From assembly GCA_963754955.1 (NCBI GenBank), contig CAVWHY010000005.1, positions 124,001 through 188,000 of the forward strand: a stretch of DNA of 64,000 nt, given 5' to 3'. Shown one piece after another: positions 34,065-44,451 of the stretch. The notes beneath the pieces were generated by a model that saw only the letters and a list, made by a program, of their open reading frames with translations, did no database searches and was not told the origin of the DNA. The DNA comes from CAVQJU01 sp963754955 (GTDB lineage: Bacteria > Acidobacteriota > Vicinamibacteria > Vicinamibacterales > CAVVIG01). The number at the start of each line of letters is the position of its first letter. The stretch's first letter is position 1. The translations under genes were made by a program, and so were the position numbers.

Positions 34065-35481
34065 ATGGTACGGTCCACGTTCGCCCTGTTTGTCGTCGCT
34101 GGAACGGCCGCGGTGATAGCGGGGCCGGCCGGCCCGCTGCGCACGGTCCCCGTTCGCGCCGCCGACACGCCCGTGACGTTTACGAAGGACATTCTGCCGA
34201 TCCTTCAAAAGAATTGCCAGTCGTGCCACCGGCCCGGGCAAATCGCGCCGATGTCTCTGCTGACCTATCAGGAGACGCGCCCGTGGGCGCGATCCATCAA
34301 AGCCAAAGTCGAGAGCCGGCAGATGCCGCCGTGGTTCGCGGACCCGACGCACGGCCGGTTCGCGAACGACCGTTCGCTCCCGCAGGCGGACATCGACGCG
34401 CTCGTGAAATGGGTGGACTCCGGCACGCCGCAGGGCGACCCGCAGGACGCACCGCCCGCGATTGAATGGCCCGCCGACGGCTGGCAGATCAAGCCCGATA
34501 TCGTTGTCCGCGGTCCCGAGTTCCGCGTGCCGGCGCACGCGCCGCAGGACGTCGTCGAGTGGACGACGATCCTCATCCCAAGCGGCTTCACGAAGGACAC
34601 GTGGATCACGTCGCTCGAGATCAAGCCGAGCGTGCTGCCGGTGACGCACCACATCTGCTTCACGTTCCAGCCCCACAAGCCGGACGCCAGATATTACGAG
34701 ATGACCTGGAACGAGTCGCCGCGCGACGGTGAAGGTGCCGCGCTCAAGACGGACGCGCCCGCGCGGCCTTCGTCGACGGGCGCTGCATCGACGCCCCCGG
34801 CCTCGCGGCCAGGCTCGGACGGCGCGGGCGGGTTCAACTGCTATGTGCCGGGACGCGCGGCCGACGACTATCGACCATTCAAAGCAGGCAAGCTGATCCC
34901 GGCAAACAGCGACATCTCGTTCCAGGTCCACTACACGCCGATTGGCAAGGAAGTCGTCGATCGGCCTCTCATCGGTTTCACCGTCGCCGAGTCCGCCCCG
35001 GAGAAACGCTGGATGTCGTACGGCATTGTCGGCGGCGGGCCGACCTTCGCGATTCCTCCGAACGACCCCAACTACAAAAGCCCGCCGTTCGATCTGGAGT
35101 TCCTCGCCGACGTGGATCTCGTCGAGATGATGCCGCACATGCACGTGCGCGGGTAAGGACATGACGTACCACCTCGTCTACCCGGACGGCCGCGACGAAG
35201 TGGTGCTCAACGTGCCGAAGTACGATTTCAACTGGCAGATGCTGTACCAGCCGGCCCGGCCGATTCGCGTGCCGAAGGGCACCAAAATGTACGTCGACGC
35301 GCACTACGACAACTCGCCGGCCAATCGCAATAACCCGAATCCAAACAAGACCGTTTACCTCGGCCGGATGACGTGGGAAGAAATGATGGCGCCGTTTTTC
35401 GGCGTCCTCGTCGATGCCAAAACGGATCCCGCCAAGGTCATCAAGCTGGGCACGTTCGCCGTCCAGGGGGGCGGCGCCTAG
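34065..35481 (+). CDS. secreted cytochrome-c / copper-monooxygenase-like protein, one frameshift
   Basis: About 471 residues after joining two frames. The signal peptide (FALFVVAGTAAVIAGPAG) is followed by a heme-binding region FTKDILPILQKNCQSCHRPG (CQSCH). After this the protein resembles the catalytic fold of type II copper ascorbate-dependent monooxygenases: LPVTHHICFTFQPHKPDARY, and VEMMPHMHVRGKDMTYHLVY, with paired histidines as likely copper ligands. The frame breaks at 35154 (GCGGGTAAGG), where an extra G makes a TAA; deleting it restores GKDMTYHLVY. The second part ends TFAVQGGGA. AGGAGG precedes the ATG. The next gene starts at the base after its stop. The function is inferred only from the fold. 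Confidence 0.82.
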
Positions 35482-35968
35482 GTGACGGGGCGGCTCTGGT
35501 CAGCCGGCGTGCTGGCGCTCGCGGTGGCGCTGACGGTCGGCGCGGCCGCGCAGGGCGGCGGCAAGCCGGTGAAAGGCAATCCCACTCCCGGCACCGCCCA
35601 ACCCGATCCGCCCAATGTCGCCGATCGAATCACGCTGACCGGCTGCGTCCAGGCGGCGCCCGGCCGGAGCACGTCCGCCGTCGAGGAGAACACGCCGAGC
35701 GATACCCGTTTCATCCTGACCAGCGTCGAGCATTCGGAACGTCAACCCGCCAGGGACGGGCGGCTCTCCCGCCGCCACGGGCGCCTCGGGTCGGGCTTAC
35801 CGCCTCGAGGCGATCGAAAGCCAGCTTTCGGCGTTCGTCGGCACGAGAGTCGAGATTTCTGGAGAGGTCAAGCCGCGGCCCGCGGGATTTCGCGGCCAGG
35901 GAAGCGGCACGAGTATCCCGACCATCCAGGTCGAGTTCGTCCAGAAGATCTCGGCGGCTTGTTCCTAG
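35482..35968 (+). CDS. small secreted protein, one frameshift
   Basis: About 161 residues. The GTG start directly follows the previous TAG. The signal peptide reads LWSAGVLALAVALTVGAAAQ, and a Gly/Pro-rich linker leads to RITLTGCVQAAPGRST, TRFILTSVEHSE. After an indel near 35735-35745 the other frame gives YRLEAIESQLSAFVGTRVEI and SGEVKPRP, ending KISAACS. The G-C-V plus yRLxG...L..fvGxxVeisG pattern resembles the small acidobacterial DUF5818-like secreted domain; this is a resemblance, not a firm call. Probably co-transcribed with the monooxygenase-like gene. Confidence 0.65.
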
Positions 35969-36112
35969 AACCTCATCCGGTTAGCTTCCATTCCGAACAC
36001 AATTGTGAGTCAGTGCCCCGTTCTGAAACCCCGGCGGGATTGCACCGCCTGTGATCCCAGCAAATTCAGGCGGTTACATTGGACTATTCCGTGCACACAA
36101 CGCGACCGCGGA

Positions 36113-38869
36113 ATGTCAAAGAGTCGTCCCACTATTTCGCACAAGCGCGCCGCCCTCCTGGTGTGCATGTTGGTGTGCGTGGTGGCCGCAGGCATCGGCC
36201 TGAAAGCGCAGGCCCCGAACCCGCCGACGCAATTCCTGGCGGGTCAGACCTTCGAGGGCATCCTCGGTGTCGTCTGGGGCGACCCACACCCGCTCGGTTC
36301 GGCCAGCGACGTCCAGTACACGCTGACCCTCTCGGACGGAAGAATGCTGCGCTTGCAGTTGACGGGACAGGAGAACGAGGCCGCGCTCCATTTCGGTAAA
36401 CGAGTTCTCGTCTCGGGCCGTGCCGTGCAGGCCCAGGCGGTCCGCGCGGGGGTTGCCGCCACGCCCTCGGCTGTCGTCGTGGACAGCCTCGCGCTCAGTC
36501 AGGCGCCGCAGGCGGACGCGTATGAGGCCGTCGCCCTCGGAACGAAGAAGGTCATCTTTCTGCTGGTGAAGTTCTCGGACGATGCCGCAGTGCCGCATCC
36601 GCCGTCGTTCTACACCGACATGACGAATCCGGACACGCCGCCCGCCGGGGCGCTGTTTCCGTCAACGCTCAACGGCTTCTTCAAGAAGACGTCATACAAC
36701 CAGTTCTCCTGGACGGCCGACGTCGGCGGCGCGGGCGGCCTCGCCGCGCCGGGCGGGTGGCTCACGCTTCCCAACCCTAGGAGCTACTATGCCCCGTGCG
36801 GCGGGGACTCCAGTTGCGCCAAACTGCAGCTGCTCAGCGACGACGCGACAGCCCTGGGCCGGGCGCAGGGCATCAACTTCAAGGTCTACAACAACATCAA
36901 CTTCGTGCTGAGCAACGACCTGGACTGCTGTGCCTGGGGCGGCGCGTACTACAGCTCGGTGGACGGCCAGTCGTACGGCGCGACATGGGAACCGCCATGG
37001 GGGCAGAACGTCCCCACCTACGCACACGAGATGGGCCACAGCATCGGGCTGCCGCACTCGGGATGGGTGTACTACTCCTACGACAGCCCGTGGGACGTCA
37101 TGAGCAGCGTGTCGTCCATCAACTTGATGAATTGCGGGTCGTACGCGTCCGCCAACGGTTTCGGGAACACGCTCTATTGCTCCGAGCCTGCCGACGGCTA
37201 CATCGCCCCGCACAGAGACTTTCTGGGGTGGATCCCGTGCGAGAATCAAGTCGTTACGGACACGAGCTCGAACGTGACCGTCTCGCTCGAGGCCGGAACG
37301 CTGCCGCTCGGGTCGGCGATCAAATCGATCAAGATCTGCATCACGGGGTCGCCTTGTACTGGCTCATCGGCCCACTACTACACCGTCGAGGCCAGGGTGA
37401 AAGGCCTCGGAGCTACTTCGCGGTATGACAACGGGATTCCTGGCGACGGCATCATCATTCACGACGTTCAAATGAACAGGCCCGCCATCAGCGGCACCTG
37501 TTACTTCAACAACCAGTCGGGATGGGCCCTGCCGATCGACGCCACTCCCGGCGACTACAATTCAACGAGCTGCTCCTCAACGACCGGCGGCGCCCTCTCC
37601 AACGCGCAGTGGCTTCCGGGTCAGACCTATACCAACGGGGTCAGGATCAACGTCGTCAGCCGGTCGGGCTCGACGTACGTGGTCTCGGTCACCTCATTGA
37701 CGCCAAGACCCGCGGTGACGACTGGCGCCGCCACATCCGTGAACGGCACAACGGCCACGCTGAACGGCACCGTGAATCCCTCTGGCTCCGCAGCGAATGC
37801 CAGGTTCGAATATGGTAGGACCACGAGCTACGGCACATCGACGCCGCTACAGGCAATGGGAGCCGGCGGCGCGGTGGTGCCGATTGGCGGCGGCGCCATC
37901 ACGGGCCTGACTTGCAACACGCAGTACCACTTCCGCGCGACGGCGACCAACGCCAACGGAACGACTGTCGGTTCGGACGCGACGTTCATATCAGGGCCGT
38001 GCAGCCCTCGCTTCGATTTCGACAGCGACCGCAAGACTGATCTAGGCATCTACCGGCCCGCAACGGGGACGTGGTGGATCTTGCAATCGTCCTCGAACTA
38101 CTCGACCTACCAGTCGCAGCCATGGGGTGAGAGCACCGACGTTCCCGTGCCCGGCGACTATGACGGCGACGGCAAGACCGACCTGGCGATCTTCCGGCCC
38201 GCAACGGGGACGTGGTGGATCCTGCGGTCGTCCTCGAACTACTCGACTTACCAGTCGCAGCCATGGGGTGAAAGCACCGACGTTCCCGTGCCCGGCGACT
38301 ATGACGGCGACGGCAAGGCCGACCTGGCGATCTTCCGGCCCGCAACGGGGACGTGGTGGATCCTGCAGTCGTCCTCGAACTACTCGACCTACCAGTCGCA
38401 GCCATGGGGTGAGAGCACCGACATTCCCGTGCCCGGCGACTATGACGGCGACGGCAAGGCCGACCTGGCGATCTTCCGGCCCGCAACGGGGACGTGGTGG
38501 ATCCTGCAGTCGTCCTCGAACTACTCGACCTACCAGTCGCAGCCATGGGGTGAGAGCACCGACATTCCCGTGCCCGGCGACTATGACGGCGACGGCAAGG
38601 CCGACCTGGCGATCTTCCGGCCCGCAACGGGGACGTGGTGGATCCTGCAGTCGTCCTCGAACTACTCGACTTACCAGTCGCAGCCATGGGGTGAAAGCAC
38701 CGACGTTCCCGTGCCCGGCGACTATGACGGCGACGGCAAGGCCGACCTGGCGATCTTCCGGCCCGCAACGGGGACGTGGTGGATCCTGCAGTCGTCCTCG
38801 AACTACTCGACCTACCAGTCGCAGCCATGGGGTGAGAGCACCGACGTTCCCGCGCTCAAGCGACCCTGA
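36113..38869 (+). CDS. secreted zinc metalloprotease with six near-identical C-terminal repeats
   Basis: 918 residues, intact. The ATG at 36113 (MSKSRPTISHKRAALLVCML) gives a signal peptide; the frame is open upstream but lacks one. The catalytic domain resembles M6/M11 (gametolysin-like) metallopeptidases, with zinc motif THEMGHSIGLPHSG... seen as YAHEMGHSIGLPHSGW at about residue 303 and a following WDVMSS Met-turn. A fibronectin-like domain (about 533-626; TLNGTVNPSGSAANARFEYG) links to six 47-residue FG-GAP/VCBS-like repeats, each DYDGDGKADLAIFRPATGTW plus WILQSSSNYSTYQSQPWGES. DxDxDG loops suggest calcium binding. The last repeat stops short at VPALKRP. Confidence 0.88.
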   Translation: MSKSRPTISHKRAALLVCMLVCVVAAGIGLKAQAPNPPTQFLAGQTFEGILGVVWGDPHPLGSASDVQYTLTLSDGRMLRLQLTGQENEAALHFGKRVLVSGRAVQAQAVRAGVAATPSAVVVDSLALSQAPQADAYEAVALGTKKVIFLLVKFSDDAAVPHPPSFYTDMTNPDTPPAGALFPSTLNGFFKKTSYNQFSWTADVGGAGGLAAPGGWLTLPNPRSYYAPCGGDSSCAKLQLLSDDATALGRAQGINFKVYNNINFVLSNDLDCCAWGGAYYSSVDGQSYGATWEPPWGQNVPTYAHEMGHSIGLPHSGWVYYSYDSPWDVMSSVSSINLMNCGSYASANGFGNTLYCSEPADGYIAPHRDFLGWIPCENQVVTDTSSNVTVSLEAGTLPLGSAIKSIKICITGSPCTGSSAHYYTVEARVKGLGATSRYDNGIPGDGIIIHDVQMNRPAISGTCYFNNQSGWALPIDATPGDYNSTSCSSTTGGALSNAQWLPGQTYTNGVRINVVSRSGSTYVVSVTSLTPRPAVTTGAATSVNGTTATLNGTVNPSGSAANARFEYGRTTSYGTSTPLQAMGAGGAVVPIGGGAITGLTCNTQYHFRATATNANGTTVGSDATFISGPCSPRFDFDSDRKTDLGIYRPATGTWWILQSSSNYSTYQSQPWGESTDVPVPGDYDGDGKTDLAIFRPATGTWWILRSSSNYSTYQSQPWGESTDVPVPGDYDGDGKADLAIFRPATGTWWILQSSSNYSTYQSQPWGESTDIPVPGDYDGDGKADLAIFRPATGTWWILQSSSNYSTYQSQPWGESTDIPVPGDYDGDGKADLAIFRPATGTWWILQSSSNYSTYQSQPWGESTDVPVPGDYDGDGKADLAIFRPATGTWWILQSSSNYSTYQSQPWGESTDVPALKRP
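38014..38859 (+). repeat. six tandem 141-base coding repeats
   Basis: Unit starts (GACTATGACGGCGACGGCAAG) recur every 141 bases at about 38156, 38297, 38438, 38579 and 38720, after a more diverged first copy. Copies 2 to 6 differ by only a few bases, so they arose by recent duplication or gene conversion. Copy number could be miscounted in the assembly. Confidence 0.92.
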
Positions 38870-38946
38870 CGCGAGCGGTGATACTGTTCGCGTCTTGTCC
38901 CAGCGAACTTTCGAACCCTGAAGCCGGGAGCGCGGAACCGCTTTAA

Positions 38947-40731
38947 GCTAAGGGCTTAGCCTTCACCGCTGCCTGCACACCGGCCGTCGCACCGGCCACG
39001 GCACCGGCAACGGCCGCCGATCGCGGCGTTCCTCGACAAGGCGAACCAGACGCAGCTCAAGTTCGGCATCCTGGGTAATCGCGCGGGCTGGGTCGCGCAG
39101 AACTTCATCACCGACGACACGGCGGCGCTCAACGCCCGCATCAGCCAGGATTCCATCGAAGCCACCGTCAAACTCGCCAAGCAGGCCACCAAGTACGACG
39201 GGCTCGCGCTGCCGGACAGCGAACGGCGCCAGATGAACGTGCTGAAGACCTCGCTCGTCATAGTCACGCCCGCGGATCCGAAGGAGGCCGAGGAGCTCAC
39301 GGCGATCATGTCGAGGCTCGAAGCGGCCTATGGCACGGGCAAGTGGTGCAAGGACACCGCGAAGCCCGATGCCTGCCTGAACATCGATCAGATCACCGAG
39401 ATCATGGCCGGATCACGCGACGAGAAACGGCTCCGCGAGGTCTGGGAGGGATGGCACACGATTGCGCCGCCGATGAAGAAGGACTACGCGCGCTTCGTCG
39501 AGCTCTCCAACAAAGGCGCGAAAGAACTGGGCTTTGCCGATACCGGCGCGATGTGGCGCGTGAAATACGACATGCCGCCCGACGCGTTCTCGAAGGAGCT
39601 CGATCGGCTGTGGACGCAGGTGCAGCCGCTCTACCTGAAGCTGCACGCCTTCGTGCGGATGAAGCTGCGCCAGAAGTACGGCGACGTCGTGCCAGAGAAG
39701 GGGCCGATTCCCGCTCATCTGCTCGGTAACATCTGGGCGCAGGAATGGCAGAACGTCTATCCGCTCGTCGCCCCGAACGCGGGGGACGCCGGGTACTCGC
39801 TCGACGACATCCTCCAGCGCCGCAAGATGAGCCCGCTCGACATGGTGCGCGCCGGCGAACGTTTCTACACGTCCCTCGGCTTCGATCAGCTGCCGCCCAC
39901 CTTCTGGGACCGCTCGCTGTTTGTCCGGCCGAAGGATCGCCAGGTCGTCTGCCACGCCAGCGCGTGGGACATCGACCTCGACGCCGACGTGCGCATCAAG
40001 ATGGGCATCAACCCGACGGCCGAAGATTTCACGACCATCCACCACGAGCTGGGGCACAACTTCTATCAGCGAGCCTACATGAAGCAGCCGGTCATCCTGC
40101 GCGACAGCGCGAACGACGGCTTCCACGAGGCCGTCGGCGACACGATCTCGTTGTCGGTCACGTCGGAATATCTGGTGAAGATCGGTCTGCTCGGATCCGC
40201 TCCCGACGTATCGCGGGACAACGCCCTGCTCCTGCGCATGGCGCTCGAACGCTTCGCGTTCCTGCCGTTCGCGCTGGTCGTCGACGAGTGGCGCTGGAAG
40301 GTGTTTTCCGGCGAGGTGACGCCGTCCGGCTACAACAAGGCGTGGTGGGACCTACGGCTTAAGTATCAGGGGGTCGCGCCGTCCGCGACGCGGGGCGAAG
40401 AGCTCTTCGACCCCGCCGCGAAGTACCACGTGCCGGACAATACGCCCTACATGCGCTATTTTCTCGCGCGCATTCTCCAGTTCCAGTTTCACCGCGCGCT
40501 GTCGACGCCGGGTGCACGGCTCCCCTTTACCGGTGCTCCATTTTCGAGAACAAGGAGGCGGGCCAGCGCCTGAATGCGATGCTGGCCATGGGCATGTCGA
40601 GGCCGTGGCCCGACGCGCTCGAGGTCCTGACAGGCTCGCGGCAGATGGACGCGACCGCCATCCTCGATTATTTCGCGCCGCTGTCGACGTGGCTCGACCA
40701 GCAGCTCGCAGGGAAACCCACCGGGTGGTAG
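38947..40731 (+). CDS. peptidase family M2 (ACE-like) lipoprotein, 5' end broken
   Basis: Zinc dipeptidyl carboxypeptidase related to angiotensin-converting enzyme, with the motif TIHHELGHNFYQRAYMKQPV (HExxH) and downstream glutamate region NDGFHEAVGDTISLSVTSEY. The conserved body starts PIAAFLDKANQTQLKFGILG at about 39023. An indel near 39020 links it to GLAFTAACTPAVAPATAPAT, which looks like a lipobox (FTAAC). No start codon or hydrophobic signal is found upstream before an in-frame TAA at 38944. A further indel near 40505 separates the end (SIFENKEAGQRLNAMLAMGM, ILDYFAPLSTWLDQQLAGKP). About 590 residues, normal for the family apart from the missing N-terminus. Confidence 0.85.
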
Positions 40732-40737
40732 CTGAGA

Positions 40738-40797
40738 GCGTAGCGGCCGGCTTCAGCCCGCCGCTCAACGTCCGCCTGAAGGCGGACGCTACCGCTA
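40738..40797. repeat. REP-like double palindrome after the M2 peptidase gene
   Basis: GCGTAGCGGCCGGCTTCAGC then CGTCCGCCTGAAGGCGGACG followed by CTACCGCTAC. The second palindrome (GTCCGCC-TGAA-GGCGGAC) shares its TGAA loop and flanking GCTAC with the palindromes at 23633, 53926 and 59321. It sits between two convergent genes. Confidence 0.7.
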
Positions 40798-41577
40798 CTT
40801 CAGCAGCGTAATACTGCCGTTGACGGTCGAGAGCGCGAGCTGGCGGCCACCTGTTCCCAGTCTGCCTTCAAGCCGGCGGCCTTCGGCCTGACCGGTCAGC
40901 GCAATCGGCAGCTCGCTCTTGATGCTGCCGTTCGCGGTGGTGGCGTGGAGCTCCGCGTTGACCACCGCCGGCAGCTTCAAGGTGATTTCGCCGTTGACCG
41001 TCTTGAAATCGGCGCGATCGGGCCAATCCGCGCGGCCCACCGTTGCGTTGATCGATCCGTTGACCGTCGTCGCGTTCGCCAGGCCGGTCGTGACCAGCCG
41101 GATCGAACCATTGACCGTATGTGCCTCGGCATTGCCCTGCAGTGCTTCACCGTCCACGGCCCCGTTCACGGTCCGGCCGATGAACCCGACACTCGCCGGC
41201 ACACGCACCGTGAAGTTCACGACGGTGTCGTTGTCGCGTGAGGACGATCGGCCGCCGGAACCCGGTTGGCACTCGTTCGGCGGCTGGCCCGGGCCGGCCG
41301 GGTAGACCGCGCAAATCGTCACCCCGCCGGCATGCGGGACCACTTCGAACCGCACATCCGCAGGGTTGCTGCGGCGGGCCGTCCGGGTGGCGGTCACTTC
41401 TACCTCGTTGCCGCGGGCAGCCACGGCCCTGACGCTGCCGTTGATGCCCTTGATTTCAATCCCGTGCCCCGGAGCCATCTGGCCGCGCCACTCGAAGTCG
41501 TTGCTCTGGGCGGCGGCCGGCGCCGCGCAGGCGAGACCGACGATGCCTGCCAGGGCGGCATGTCGCAATGCGCTCAT
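40795..41577 (-). CDS. DUF4097-type beta-helix-like secreted protein
   Basis: 260 residues, intact. The signal peptide reads HAALAGIVGLACAAPAAA. The mature protein is a series of short beta repeats built around a V/A-N-G core: IKGINGSVRAVAARGNEVEV, FIGRTVNGAVDGEALQGNAE, HTVNGSIRLVTTGLANATTV, NGSINATVGRADWPDR, TVNGEITLKLP and a final LALSTVNGSITLLK. This matches the DUF4097/DUF4098 family. The molecular role is unknown. Alone in its transcription unit, convergent with the M2 peptidase gene. Confidence 0.87.
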   Translation of the reverse strand: MSALRHAALAGIVGLACAAPAAAQSNDFEWRGQMAPGHGIEIKGINGSVRAVAARGNEVEVTATRTARRSNPADVRFEVVPHAGGVTICAVYPAGPGQPPNECQPGSGGRSSSRDNDTVVNFTVRVPASVGFIGRTVNGAVDGEALQGNAEAHTVNGSIRLVTTGLANATTVNGSINATVGRADWPDRADFKTVNGEITLKLPAVVNAELHATTANGSIKSELPIALTGQAEGRRLEGRLGTGGRQLALSTVNGSITLLK

Positions 41578-41631
41578 AAGGTGACCCTCCCTGGAAGGCT
41601 TAGACGAGAGCAGGTTCCGATTCGTTTACCT

Positions 41632-43433
41632 CTACAAACGTCCGAACCAGCCGAGCAGTCCCGTCGTCAGCCACGGCACGTACGTGATGACCAGGACGCC
41701 AACACCGAGGATGACCATGAACGGCAGCGTGGCGCGACAGACTTCGAGCACGGGACGCTTGAAGCGATACGACGCGAGGAAAATGTTGAGCCCGACCAGC
41801 GGCGTCAGGAAGCCCAGTTCCAGGTTCGAGACGAAGATGATTCCCAGGTGGACGGGGTTGATGCCGAACGCCGCTCCGAGCGGCACGATCAGCGGCACGA
41901 CCACGACGATGGCGGCGAAGATCTCCATGAACCAGCCGACGATGAGAAGGAACACGTTGAGCACGAGCAGGAAGGCGATGCGCGACTCGATGTGCGCGCG
42001 CACCCACTCGACCAGCTTCGCCGGCAGCTGCACGCCCACCAGGTAATTGGTCAGGCCGACGGCGACGCCGAGAATCACCAGCACGCCGCCGATTACGACC
42101 GCGCACTCGACGAACACGCGCAGCAGGTCGCGACGCACACGCAGATCGCGGTGAACGACCGTCTGGATGAAGAACGCGTAACAGGCCGTCAGCGCCGCGG
42201 CCTCGACCGCCGTCGCAATCCCGCTGAACATGGACACGATCACGACGGCCGGCATCGCGAGCTCCCACTTCGCGGCCCATAGCGACGCGCCCGCCTCAGC
42301 CGCCTGGAACCGCTGACGCGCGCGTGCCCGCGACGATGCCCTCGCGGACGCCCCACGCCGCGATCATTGCGGTGAGCAGGACGCCCGGGCAGGAGCCCGC
42401 CGATGAAGAGATCCTCGATGGGAATTTGCGCGACGACGGCGTACAGGATCAGCGGGAGGGACGGCGGCAGCAGCAGGCCGAGCGAGCCAGATACGGTGAG
42501 CAGACCGAGCGAAAACCGGTCGCGATAGCCCTCCTTGAGCAGCGCGGGGAACAGGACGCCGCCGACCGCGAGGATCGTCACGCCCGACCCGCCGGTGAAC
42601 GCGGTGAAGAACGTGCAGAGCACCGCGCAGACCACGGCCGTGCCGCCGGGCACCCATCCGAACCACGCGCGAAACACGCGCAGCAGGCGCGTCGAGGCTT
42701 GTCCCTCCGCGAGGATGAATCCCGCGAGCGTGAACAGCGGAATGGCCGGCAGCGTCGGCGAGACGCTGAGCGAATACGTTTCGATGAGGACGGTCGCCGG
42801 CGTCACGCCGTCGCTCATGAACAGCAGCACCGCGGCGCCGCCGAGGATCGCGAAGATCGGCGCGCCGACGACAGCGGCGACGATGACGACCAGCAGGCCC
42901 GGCCAGTACGTCCGGTGTTCGAGGAGCCCGGGGAAGCGGACCAGCGCGAGTCCGATCAGGATGCCGGCGCCGCCGATCGCCCTTCCCCACCACGACGCGT
43001 CGGCTCGCCAGGCGAGACGCAACGCGATGAGAGCGAACCCGACGGGCAGGGCGAGTTGACCGACCCACGCCGGGACGTTCGCGGCGATGATCGTGCCCGT
43101 CTCGCGTTCGGTGACGACGAGCTGGACGGCGCCGCACGCCAGGATCGTCGCCATGCAGGCGGCGACCGCCGCGGCGAACACGGCCGCGGCCCGGCGAGCG
43201 CGCCCGGGCAGCGCCGTGCCGGTCGCGAGCGCGAGAAGCTTGCCCTCGCGCGCGGCGATCGCCGCGCCGAGGAAGCCGACCCACAGGGTGAGGTGCTGAA
43301 CGAACGGACCGGAGCCGGGGACGCCCACGCCGAACAGCCGGCGCACGAGGATTTCGAGCAGCGGCAACGCGACCATCGCGGCGAGCGCCAGGGAGGCGAC
43401 CCCGTCCTCGACCGTCGCGAGCACGCGGATCAC
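41632..43433 (-). CDS. TRAP transporter fused small and large permease (DctQM), one frameshift
   Basis: Inner-membrane transporter that moves a carboxylate-type solute with sodium or proton gradient. The GTG start at 43433 overlaps the dctP stop (GTGA). Residues about 1-165 are a DctQ-like four-helix unit (VALPLLEILVRRLFGVG, WVGFLGAAIAAREGKLLALA). From about 180 on is the DctM-like part with many helices (LPAIPLFTLAGFILAEGQAS, FFTAFTGGSGVTILAVGGVL, LPPSLPLILYAVVAQIPIED). After an indel near 42375 it continues with MFSGIATAVEAAALTACYAF, and ends GLLGWFGRL. About 600 residues, as for known fused DctQM proteins. It sits below dctP. The substrate is unknown. Confidence 0.9.
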
Positions 43434-44451
43434 TTCGCCGGGCCGGTCCGATGCTGCTTGCGGTAGTCGTCCCGCGCCTTGAGGGCGAGGTCGAACATGT
43501 CGGGCGGAACCATCTCGCCGCGCATCGTTTTCGCGAGCGCGTCGATCTCACGCCGCCACTCGGCGCGCGGAGGCCTGCGTCACGACCAGGCCGCGCTTGG
43601 TCATCTCGGCGACCGCCGCCGCATCCTGCTTCGGGACGTCCTCCTGCAGCCGTTTCTGCACCCCCAGAGCCGCCGCGCGAAGCTTTGGCCGATCCGCTTC
43701 CGCCACCGCATTCCAGGCCTTCCGCGTTATGACGGTCGCGCCGACGACGGGCGCGAGGCCGATATCGAGCATGTTCGGCGTCTGCCGGTACCACTGGAAC
43801 AACAGCGCCGCCAGCGGCGTCGTCGGGACGGCCTCGACCATCCCGGTCGTCAGGCCGGTCATGATGTCGGTCATCGCCATTGCGCGCGGTTCGAAGCCGT
43901 TGGCCTTGAACCACTGCACCATGCGGTCGTTGCCGGCCGACGTGTAAAGTTTGGCTTTCTTGAGATCAGCGACGGTCGCGATGGGCTTCTTGGTGAACAG
44001 CTGCGTCCACCCGCCGTGGCCCCAGTTGAGGAGGACGAAACCCTTCGCCTCGACGCGCTTGCTGATCTCGGGCGTGAGCTTGTCGGTGACCTCGTTGAGC
44101 TCGTCGTAGGACTCGAAGAAGAACGGCACGTCGAAGACGTTGAACGACGCGTCGATCGTGCCGAGCCCCACTCCGGTGAGCGACGCCGCCTGCAGCGCAT
44201 CGAGCCGCATCTTCCGCAGGACCGTCGGCTCGTCGCCCTGCGATCCGCCGCCGAACACCGTCAGCGACACGCGTCCGCCGGTGGCCTGCATTCCACTCGG
44301 CGGCCATCTGCTTCAGGTTCCGGTCCCAGATGGAGTTCTCCGGAACGACGGTGGCCAGCTTGATCGCGGTTGATTGTGCGGACGGAGTACGGACGAACGC
44401 GACGAGCAGGAAGACGGCTGCCGCCAGCGTGAAGGCGATCGATCGCGTCAG
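43430..44451 (-). CDS. TRAP transporter solute-binding protein (DctP), frameshifts
   Basis: Periplasmic binding protein of the TRAP system. The signal peptide LTRSIAFTLAAAVFLLVAFV is followed by STAIKLATVVPENSIWDRNL, an indel near 44290, then QATGGRVSLTVFGGGSQGDE, DVPFFFESYDELNEVTDKLT, VLLNWGHGGWTQLFTKKPIA and TDIMTGLTTGMVEAVPTTPL. A second indel near 43570 leads to the end HRTGPAK. The start is not a normal codon: the frame opens at a CTG (44451) that overlaps the SPOR gene stop as CTGA, in the same way that ATGA/GTGA overlaps are used elsewhere here. A base error at that site is the simplest explanation. Confidence 0.88.

Noticed and set aside
35154..35160. Two separate genes at 34065-35156 and 35161-35481
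   Set aside because: The TAA arises from one extra G in GCGGGTAAGG; without it the conserved MPHMHVRGK-DMTYHLVY block is continuous.
38014..38859. Regular 141-base repeats considered as a CRISPR array
   Set aside because: There are no spacers; the whole unit is coding and conserved, and there are no cas genes.
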